From Colias croceus (taxonomy: Eukaryota > Arthropoda > Insecta > Lepidoptera > Pieridae), in assembly GCF_905220415.1 (NCBI RefSeq), contig NC_059568.1:13702001-13766000 (forward strand): a DNA stretch of 64,000 bases. The letters run 5' to 3'. Positions 56,306 through 64,000 of this stretch are shown piece by piece. The notes under the pieces are model-generated. The model made no database searches. It was not told where the DNA came from and saw only the letters and a list, made by a program, of their open reading frames with translations. Positions within the stretch are counted from its first letter, which is position 1. Each line of letters begins with the position of its first letter. The translations under genes and the position numbers were made by a program.

Positions 56306-58255
56306 AAGTAAGTCGGGGCCGTCTAGCAGCTCGTCATTTAAGCAGACGCCCTTATCTCTTGCGGCCGCGTCGAACACCACTCTGAGTTTTCCCGGCTTGT
56401 TTGGGTTAACGACTGCGAAGTGCGGGAGATACCACGTAGTAGTCGCCGGTAAGTCATCGTTTGTTACCGGTGTGGCGTATCCCTTGTTAATGAGATTTTG
56501 AATCTCCGCCGTGTATGCATGTTTGAATTCTTCGCATCGGTCCATTTTGTTCTCAATGGATTTTAACCTTTTTCTAGCCATTTCGTAGTTTAATGGCAGC
56601 GTAGGTTTATCGGTTCGCCATGGCAGGCCTACTTCAAAACGTCCGTTAATGCGACGTGCCGTTTCTTCGAATATGCGTATAGCGCGCTCGTCGACACTCG
56701 ATTTTCTTTGTGTTACTTTTATACCGAGTGCGTCGATTTCGTAGCTTTTCTTCATTAGTTTTTCCAATGATTTGTTACTAACGCAGTCATCGTCGTTTTC
56801 ATACGTATGTAACACGTTTTCACGACTTAATGTTGTTTTGGGTGTGGTGCCGTGTATGACCCACCCTAGTCGTGTGAGTGACGCTACAGGTTCGCCACGT
56901 TTGCCGGTTCTCAGCTTTCTTGATATAATCAAGTCCCAGTTATCGGACCCGATTAACAACTTCGGTTTGACTTTACCGATGACGTCTTTCAAAGGCAATC
57001 CTTTCAAATGATTGTATTTCAGCGTGTTCGCGCTTATTGTTTGTCCACCTATTGCTAGGTTTGTCATTGTTCGCACACGGATCGCGTGTGACGCTCCATT
57101 GTTTCGTCGGCTTATCTTAATTTGCACCGATCTACTGTTCATAATGTCGCTTGACGCCCCCACCCCGCTTATTCGTAGGGGTTGCGTAGGTCCGTTTAAT
57201 TCAAGCTCTCGTGCGAGGTCTTCGTCGATCAATGATATTGTTGATCCCTCGTCTAATAAAGCATACGTTTTGATTTGCTTTTCGCCATCCGATTTTATAT
57301 ACACCGGACATACTTTTAATAAAACAGCTTGGTTGTTGCTGTTAATAGTAGTCGAGAGTACAACTTCAGTCGGTTTCTCTTCGATCGCTATTTTTTCTTC
57401 ATGTAACATCGGGTGATGCGGTTTATCGCACCCGTCTATGTCGCACCTTTTATGCTTGCACCGGGATCGCAGGTGCGTGCTAACAATGCATTGAAAACAG
57501 GCTCTCGCCTTCTTCATTCGTTCCCAACGCTGGCTTAGTGACATATTTGCAAATTCTTTGCACTTTGGTGTTTCATGCTCGCGCCCGCAACATAAGCAAC
57601 TTATCTTTTTATCATCGTTATTAGTCGCATAAATGTTCGCGCGGCGTAGCGGTCGACTCTCTCTTTTTTCAACTGTTGTTGTCTCTGTCTTCTTACTGTA
57701 GTTGTATGTAAGTTGTAGATCCGCTTCTTTGATGAGATAATTCGACAATGTGAGAAATATGGGCTCATATGTCGTGCCATGTGCTTGACCGTAGTCCGTC
57801 CACCGTGCTTGATAGTGCAGGCTCAGTTTATTTAATATTTCTCTGACGAGCATCGTACTATTAACGTAGCTTCTATCCTCTATGCTGTTTAACAGCCAAG
57901 CTATATTTTGTACTTTCACGGCGAATTGGTTAAGTTCTACAGCCGTCGTGCCGGGTCGCGGCAGCTTCTTAATCTCATCCATTGCACGGTCGATAATTAT
58001 TTCGGGTCGACCGTAGCATTGGTTAAGCGTTCTCATTATCATCTCAGGATCGTTTGTTGTACTTAATAGAACCGCAACAGTGTCGCGTGCGGCTCCCGTT
58101 AAACAAGCACGTAACCTGGCTAGATTTTCAATGTTTGTATATTTGTACAGTCGCGTCGTGTCCTCGTACGCGGCCTTGAAGTACAGCCATTCTGTTACGT
58201 TTCCATTGAAATGAGGTAAATCGAAGCCTTGTCTTGGAGGCGGCCAGCTCCTCAA
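56306..58255 (-). pseudogene. gag-pol: BEL/Pao gag (C-terminal), protease and N-terminal RT
   Basis: An open frame of 650 codons in the same register as the pol part. Residues 9-200 are the Gag structural region (HFNGNVTEWLYFKAAYED). CCHC-like zinc knuckles lie at about 220-232 and 253-280 (CLCCGREHETPKC and CFQCIVSTH). The aspartic protease is marked by ALLDEGST (D335). The RT domain begins near 550, with KLRVVFDAAA at 623-632, and the frame stops at GPDLL. The nominal start inside this frame is not the true start: Gag begins in another frame at 58847, so an upstream frameshift separates them. Confidence 0.88.
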
Positions 58256-58847
58256 AGACTTCAGTTAGCTTTTCTATCCCGCGATCTCGGGATCTTGCTC
58301 TCGGTGTTCCGACTTTCGTTGTGTCGTGTTCTACGACGGGTGACTCATCTCTACGTTGCCCGACCGTATCTTTAGTCCACGCGACTTGTCGCGATGACTC
58401 CCCCCGTGTTGGAAAGGGGGCGTCACCGTGTCTTTGTGGCATAGCGGTCGCTTCTTGGCTGTGTCTTTTGAGCCAGTCTTGTACTCGATCTTCTGACTCT
58501 ATCGGTAGCGCGTCCGTTCTGTCAACAACGCTAGCGTCGTCAGCAATTCTCGCAATGTTCGCTTCCATTTCTTTTAGTATTTGTTCTTTTTCGAGCGCTA
58601 TCATTTTCTTTTCGAGCGCTAGTAGCTTGCTTCCTGCCTCTGCTTGTGCTTCCTTCATTCGCGATCTCACAGATCTCGTCGTTCTGACTGAGGCCTGTGA
58701 CTGAGTGTCGTCTACTCGCGTTTCCGTTTCTGCGGGTGCTGTCGTCGTCGTTTCTCGTAGCTCAGACGGTGATGCGGGCGGTCTTGTATGTGTAACGGCC
58801 GCTGCATCCGCCTCGTCTGTCTTCTTCGGTCGGTTGCGGGTCATCAT
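58230..58847 (-). pseudogene. gag: BEL/Pao gag N-terminus, before a frameshift
   Basis: It starts at ATG 58847 (MMTRNRPKK), about 540 bp inside the 5' LTR. Residues 1-55 are Thr/Pro/Arg-rich. A coiled coil is likely at about 60-105 (MKEAQAEAGSKLLALEKKM). A polar linker follows. The Gag similarity leaves this frame near FEELAAS (58232-58246) and resumes in the next frame at PRQGFDLPHF, so a one-base length change lies in that interval. The remaining codons of this frame, down to 58128, are out of register. Confidence 0.8.
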
Positions 58848-59363
58848 CTTCCCTAACGTCCCTAACGTCCCTAGCAGCCCTAACAGCCCACGGCGAGGTG
58901 CTGTAGCAACAGTGTTCGCTCACCGTGAGAATGGAAAAGGTGGATGAGGTAGGAAGGAACTACCCAGCAGAGGACGCAAGTGCGTGAGGTTGCTCGAGGA
59001 CAAGGAGGAACACCTTGCCCCGTCAGCGTGCCTACAGTCCGGCCCTCACACGATCTCGCGCCTTACCGGCGAAGTCGAACTGTACAGTCGCGTTGGATGC
59101 GAACTGGTGACTGCGTTCGAACAGTCACTCCCGCCTTGCGGCGTTAACTATGTGCGCCCGTTTGACACCGTTAGGTGGGCTAACACAGAGCCGCGGTAAA
59201 CCGCGTTAGATAAATCAGCCTCGTAGACACGCAGCGCAGTCGTCGTTCGGCTGAGCGTCTTGTGCTTAAGACTGAAGATACGCAACGTTCGTAGCTCGGC
59301 GTATTATCTTCTTTCTTCTTAATAAGCACGTCGTCTTCGCAGTGAAGTTTGCTTCAACAAAAT
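58848..59363 (-). other. 5' leader of the BEL/Pao element
   Basis: About 520 bp lie between the primer-binding site and the gag ATG. It contains no long frame on the coding strand and two tandem repeats of CCTAACGTCC near 58853-58872. It probably holds packaging signals, which cannot be identified by eye. Confidence 0.6.
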
Positions 59364-59382
59364 CCGGCGCGTCGATGGACCA
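59364..59382 (-). promoter_or_regulatory. primer-binding site
   Basis: The minus strand reads TGGTCCATCGACGCGCCGG beginning 5 nt after the 5' LTR. TGG complements a tRNA CCA end. I could not identify the tRNA by eye. Confidence 0.65.
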
Positions 59383-59387
59383 GGCAC

Positions 59388-59734
59388 TATTAATTATAGC
59401 CCCGGTCAGTGGACTGTATGTTCTTTGTATAGGGTGAGGCGCAGAGGTTCCCACTTGTTGATTAAAACTCGCAGCGATTTCCAAGGTGATTTATTCGGTA
59501 TTACCATTGTCATATTTACAATTTTCACACGTTATATACAATCTTATCCTACTTAAAACTAACGGTAGGTACGATGAGCAACATGAGCGTAAGGGCACAA
59601 TACGCCCCGCCCACTCGACCCCACTGCCGCGGCCCGGTGCCGTTTTCACTGGGTATAGCGCGCATCACGTTGGCGCGCTCTCCACTGCCCGTCGCTCGGC
59701 ACCGCCGTTGTCCGTGTAGTCGCCGTCCGCAACA
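59388..59734 (-). repeat. 5' LTR of the BEL/Pao element
   Basis: Identical to 53110-53456. It should hold the promoter; two short open frames here (59486 and 59549) are mirrored in the other LTR and are incidental. Confidence 0.92.
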
Positions 59735-59739
59735 TTTCC
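59735..59739. repeat. target-site duplication TTTCC (right)
   Basis: It matches 53105-53109. Confidence 0.85.
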
Positions 59740-59887
59740 GATGAGTTCGACTAACGCCCACGCGACTAACCCGCCGGTACCAGCGTTCACACCATCATTT
59801 TACTTTCTGTCATTGCGTACTAAGACCCCTGTAGAACCGCCATCCTGTTACAAATGACTCGAAATTTTGTGTCAATATCTCCCGGTC

Positions 59888-60124
59888 ATATACTTAGTAA
59901 AGTTACATTATAAATGATTTTGAAAAGCAAACGTGTTAGTAATAGTCCCATCACGATCGTGTTATCATTATTTAGATGATGCGCGATCTGTACGAGTTCC
60001 CCAAAAATCAGGACACTACTACTCGGGTCTTCCACGCAGCCTTTCACAGGCCTCGGGGTAATATTGTTCGGGGCGATGGCCTCGCGAGGTGTCCTGCTGC
60101 AGTGCGAGCGTCTTATATAACAAT
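59888..60124. other. spacer between two elements, GC-richer
   Basis: It contains an 85-codon minus-strand frame (60143-59886) without recognisable features and a CpG-rich centre (GGGGCGATGGCCTCGCG). It may be a fragment of a further repeat. Confidence 0.3.
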
Positions 60125-60132
60125 ATAAAAGG
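60125..60132. repeat. target-site duplication ATAAAAGG (left)
   Basis: Identical to 60562-60569. Confidence 0.88.
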
Positions 60133-60561
60133 TAGAGATGCACCGAATATTCGGTTCCTATCCGGTATCCGGCTTATCCGGCCCTTTTTTACTATCCGGC
60201 CGGATACCGGATGGTAATGTACTATCAGGCCGGATACCGGATAGTAAAATTGGTAGATTTTATAAATAGAATCGAAATAAAGACAGTTGTAATTGAAGCT
60301 TTTTATTATTTTTAACGAAATTTTTTTTCACTGACACGATAAAAGTGTCTCTACCAAGAACTGTGACCGCGCGAACGTTCACTACGAAACAAGTCAAAAC
60401 CTGCACTGCACAGGCGGCCTGCCGGTGCGCGACACGCACCTACGAAACTCAAAATGGCGTCGGCCGAATATTCGGCGGCCGGATACCGAACATTCGGCTG
60501 GAGGTCAGGCCGAACATCCGGTATCCGGTATCCGGCCAAACAACTATTCGTTGCATCTCTA
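60133..60561. mobile_element. non-autonomous hAT-type element
   Basis: The ends TAGAGATGCA and TGCATCTCTA are perfect inverses. ATAAAAGG is duplicated outside both ends (60125-60132 and 60562-60569), 8 bp as in hAT. The 429-bp body carries many CCGGATACCGGATA-type words near both ends, in opposite orientation, and AATATTCGG blocks. No transposase is encoded. The intact target duplication suggests a recent insertion. Confidence 0.88.
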
Positions 60562-60569
60562 ATAAAAGG
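60562..60569. repeat. target-site duplication ATAAAAGG (right)
   Basis: Identical to 60125-60132. Confidence 0.88.
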
Positions 60570-61180
60570 GCGGTTATTAATGCTTGCCCATCCGATTTAA
60601 GAGCATTCAGCGCCATCTGTGATAACTTCAAGTAAATTATTTTTATAGTCTCCGTACCAATGCTGGGACACGTAGTACGTGCAGAATGCGTTCTTAGAGC
60701 ATTTAGTAACTACAAACTAACAATTTTATACGTTCATCGGTTTTCGTGAAGTGAGTCTTTCGCTTTTATTTAGATTTTATATAGATTTACATTCCAAATA
60801 ATGCTTTACGTAACAAAGCGAATACGAATCATCTTTAATCCTAGACTGTCGTCACATAAATTGGCAATAATTTTTACAAATCCTCTGAATAATAATATGG
60901 ATAGAGCCAAACGGTAGCGTTTTTGTATGCACATTGCATTAAAACGAGATGTGACGAGATTTAAATCACTTTAAATACTTTCACATCGATCCGGTTGTGA
61001 CGTAATCAAATTGGATAACAATTAATGTTCTCGGCGCCAATTAAGGCTATATTCAAGCTTAAACTGGTGTCTGTCCTACTACTTATTTAAATATACAATT
61101 CTTGTATTAAAGAATACGTTAATAACAGAGATTCCGAAATAGCCCCAAATGAAACAACTGTACAATCTTTATTACTGAAC
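60570..61180. other. AT-rich spacer
   Basis: Nothing recognised. Confidence 0.4.
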
Positions 61181-61366
61181 CAGCTGTGCCCTGCGGATTT
61201 ACCTGCAGTGCACCACTCCTATCGGTCTTAGCGTGATGATATATAGCCGAAAGCCTTCCTCGATAAATGGGCTACCTAACACCGAAATAATTTTTCAAAA
61301 CGGACCTGTAGCTCCTGAGATTAGCGAGTTCAAACAGACAAACTCTTCAGCTTTATAATATTAGTC
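61181..61366 (-). mobile_element. Helitron-like non-autonomous copy (family B), terminus mutated
   Basis: In inverted orientation it runs from CAGCTGTGCCCTGCGGATT through TCGGTCTTAGCGTGATGAT to CTCTTCAGCTTTATAATATT. The CTAG end reads CAGCTG. Confidence 0.65.
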
Positions 61367-62605
61367 TACTATCAGTAGAGTAGTATAGATTCATCACAAA
61401 GGCATAAATTCATCACAAGGCTCTAGGTGTCAAATTCCAACAAGACGCTTTAGTATAGTTAGGTATATAGGTGAATAACATAAGGTAATGTGAGATTGTA
61501 CCTAAGGGTTCAATAGTCAATACCCACATCTAGAGAACACGGATGCATTTACCAATTACCCATAGACAAAGGTAGGTATAACTTGAGGCATTGAATTACA
61601 AAGCGATGGTATGTAGATGATGTCTCAGAAGACAAAGCCTTCCTTGATCGTAGTCTAGCCGTAAAACAACATGCAATAAATTAAAAAAAAAACTTGAGCT
61701 ATATCAAGGGACATCCGGATGGAACGAAGTGCACAGACAGAGAACCACGCTCACGCCGCACGCGCACGGCTTACAACTCTAGCAAAAAGTGTCGTGACAA
61801 CTTTTCGTAAGAATTTTTTCCGTCTAGCCCCCTTCCACAACGCGCGATAAGAAACTTCGTTCCAAAATTAAAAAAACAAACAGAACATTGTGTTCTTTCA
61901 TTTGCTTGAGAAAATTAACCTAAATAATATGAATGAAAATAATTATCAATGTTTTGTGAAAAAATTATATTAAATAATTAATTTGATGTTCCTTTTTAAG
62001 GATGTTTCATTTTTTTTTTAATTTTATCCATTAAAAAACTTGAATTTTGCGACTATCGCAAATTACATATTATTTTATACGCAAATTTAAATCCAGGTAT
62101 TATTACTTTACAATCGTATCTCTGTATATTAAAAAAATATACAAGCTAAACGTAAAATATTTACAACACATAAACCAACTTAGATTTTTCCAGAAAATTC
62201 CAGTTTGATCCAGTTAATTAAAACGTCAAGCGCCGAAATTCTTCGCCAGCTTTTCACCTTTGTCATATCCGTTTTGCACAGCTGCCGGGCTTGTCATTGC
62301 TCTGTGTTCCGATACATGGACACGTGTGAAACTGTACGTAAAAATTGTCTAAAATTTCCAATCGAATTGTGTTCTAGTTAACACAAAAAACCTGTAGAAA
62401 TTAATAGAATTTTTGAATTTTTGGCGTTTAAATTAATTAAGAAACGTAATCGTGATGGATTATTATCCTTCTTTTAACATTTATATATTTTTAGTTAATT
62501 GAATATGAATTTTATAATTTCTCGCTAAGATCAAGTTTTTTTAAATCTCAGTATCTATCTTCTTCAAGAACTTTCAAAACGAAACAATATAAAATGCTCC
62601 AAAAT
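61367..62605. other. gene-poor AT-rich stretch
   Basis: A GC-richer block at about 61720-61790 (CACGCTCACGCCGCACGCG) has no frame or fold that I can support. The rest is AT-rich with nothing recognised. Confidence 0.35.
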
Positions 62606-63335
62606 AATCATCATCACTATCATCATTCCAGCCTTTCAGGACGTCCACTGCAGGACATAGGCCTCCCCCAAAGATTTCCATAACGACCGATCGACCGACC
62701 GACCGACCGACCAGCGGCCTGACTCCAGCGGCTCCCCACCACTTTGATCAGGTCGTCTGTCCACCTCGTTGAAGGCCGTCCCACACTGCGATGTCCTGTA
62801 CGTGGTCGCCATTCGAGAAATTTTTTGCCCGAACGGCCATCGGTTCTGCGGGCTATATATGCCCAGCCCAGCGCCACTTCAACTTACTAATATGGTGGGC
62901 TATGTCGGTGACTTTAGTTCTTTTGCGGATCTTCTCATTTCTACTTCGATCACGCAATGAAACCCCGAGCATAGCCCTTTCCATAGCGTTGAGCGACGCG
63001 AAGCTTGTACACCATGCCCGCTGTTAGGGACCACGTCTCAGATCTTATATCCATCCATAAGTCAACACCGGTAACACACAATGCTCGAAGACTTTCGTCT
63101 TCGGGCACTGAGGGATCTTGGACGAAAAGATGTTGCGTAGTCTCCCGAACGCTGCCCAGCCGAGTCGGATTCGACTATTGACCTCTATCCCAAAATTGGA
63201 CTTACCTAATTGGACGGTTTGTCCCAGGTAAACGTATACGTCAACAACTTCGAGAATAGAGTTTCCAACTGATACCGGAGTGGGCACAACATGACATTTG
63301 ACATGATTTTTGTCTTGTCCATGTTCATGCTAAAT
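62606..63335 (-). mobile_element. 5'-truncated RTE-like LINE, decayed ORF2 C-terminus
   Basis: On the minus strand the frame beginning near 63329 reads VGNSILEVVDVYVYLGQTVQ and then a stretch ending HCVLPVLTYGWI at a stop (63045). It resumes after breaks as WAYIARRTDGR, EWRPRTGHRSVGRP and TRWTDDLIKVVGSRW (62877-62700). These are the typical last segments of RTE-type reverse transcriptases in Lepidoptera. The copy ends in an ATGATG-like simple repeat rather than poly(A) (ATCATCATCAC on the plus strand at 62607), also typical of RTE. Several stops and frame changes, plus an expanded GACC run at 62689-62712, show that it is dead. Confidence 0.75.
62689..62712. repeat. (GACC)n tetranucleotide expansion
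   Basis: About six GACC/GATC units lie in tandem inside the LINE fragment. They disrupt the usual coding sequence there. Confidence 0.75.
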
Positions 63336-64000
63336 AATGATATAAATTCACGAAGTTGCTTCTGAAATCACCGAATCAACGTGAATAAAATATACTAACA
63401 TTATTTTATAGTTCCTATTAGTATAAACTAGCAATAACGCAGCAAGGCGTGTAAGAAGCTTTTATTTTTATAGGCGCTACGTATTCAATAGTTTACCCGA
63501 AAAATGCGACCTAAGCCTTAATTAATCAGTGCCTAGCACGCACTGAACCTTAATTAATAGGTATATTTTAGGAATAAAACGAAACTGCTAGACCAAGGCT
63601 TTCTTTATTTTCTTGTAGTGTAGAATTTTTTCGAATATTCGAGAGCTAAGTCAAACTAAAAGGTACCTCTACGTAAAAAGCGTTTTTACCATTTTTAATT
63701 GAAGCTGTATAATTTTTCAGTGCCACAAAGTTAACAATTTGAAAATTTTATACATTTAATATTATTTTATACAAATTTCACTGTATATCTGAAACGTAAA
63801 CTTTTGCTTTAGGAAACAATACGATGCGTAAAATCCAACTTTGTCGAAAACCAATCGCGTATATGCTTTCATTCAGTAAACGGTAATCGATAAGGAATGG
63901 CTACAATTTGTCATATTTTATCGCACCATTTTTTATTGCGTCGCCAAAATCTCAGAAATTATTGTTACATATTGATGTGAGCATTGGGAAGACCCTACTT
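63336..64000. other. AT-rich end of window
   Basis: No gene or named repeat is seen up to the window edge. An AAGCCTTAATTAATCA word and a near copy, AACCTTAATTAATAG, lie at about 63513-63560. Confidence 0.35.

Larger units (their letters stand above)
53110..59734 (-). mobile_element. BEL/Pao LTR retrotransposon, full length, recently inserted
   Basis: This is a 6,625-bp element on the minus strand with 347-bp LTRs that read identically, 5'-TGTTGCGG and ending AATTAATA. It has a 5-bp target duplication, a primer-binding site, a polypurine tract and a Gag-Pol coding region in the order Gag, zinc knuckles, protease, RT, RNase H, integrase, DUF5641. That domain order and the motifs (DEGST, YMDD) place it in BEL/Pao. 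Identical LTRs imply a young insertion, yet the coding region has one frameshift and one nonsense codon, so this copy would depend on others. It lies inside a TIR element and is not attached to any host gene. Confidence 0.93.
52735..59887. mobile_element. ~523-bp element with 61-bp TIRs, split by the BEL/Pao insertion
   Basis: The left 61 bp (52735-52795, GACCGGGAGATATTGACACA onward) is a perfect inverse of 59827-59887. Without the BEL element and one target copy the element is about 523 bp and non-coding. ATA follows the right end and precedes the left end, so a 3-bp target duplication is possible but weak. Internal sequence includes repeated AGTATGGCATG words. The superfamily is not assigned. 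Confidence 0.75.

Noticed and set aside
56250..56310. Programmed stop-codon readthrough in the BEL element
   Set aside because: The TAG lies inside the RT domain, not between Gag and Pol, where readthrough would be expected. A point mutation is simpler.

Overview
The window looks like lepidopteran (moth or butterfly) nuclear DNA. It is strongly AT-rich, has one clear host gene, and is crowded with short non-autonomous transposons typical of Lepidoptera: Helitron-like copies ending in a GC-rich hairpin plus CTAG, hAT and Tc1/mariner MITEs, LINE 3' ends and a BEL/Pao retrotransposon. The species cannot be fixed from the sequence alone.

Host gene: the only host protein gene I can support is a Tweedle (DUF243) cuticular protein on the minus strand, about 7616 down to 5353. 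It has a TATA box, an initiator, a five-codon first coding exon, an 849-bp intron, one large second exon and a candidate poly(A) signal. Two orphan minus-strand ORFs (3408-3746 and 4468-4953) lie beyond its 3' end and match nothing I recognise.

Layout: 1-5350 is intergenic with a Helitron copy and two perfect hairpins, one carrying opposed E2F-like motifs. 5353-7650 is the Tweedle gene. 7650-52700 is a long gene desert (possibly including introns of genes outside the window) with about 25 Helitron-like copies, a 433-bp hAT MITE holding a 12-bp minisatellite, two MITEs with long terminal inverted repeats and TA target sites, LINE 3' fragments and GC-rich patches. 52735-59887 is a nested structure: a ~520-bp element with 61-bp terminal inverted repeats, split by a 6,625-bp BEL/Pao element (minus strand, identical 347-bp LTRs, 5-bp target duplication). 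60133-60561 is another hAT MITE with a perfect 8-bp target duplication. 62606-63335 is a 5'-truncated RTE-like LINE.

How the parts relate: the Tweedle protein is a secreted structural component of the cuticle. The BEL element encodes Gag, protease, reverse transcriptase, RNase H and integrase, but this copy has one frameshift and one nonsense codon. The small elements have no coding capacity of their own and would depend on enzymes encoded elsewhere. No rRNA, intact tRNA or CRISPR array was found.
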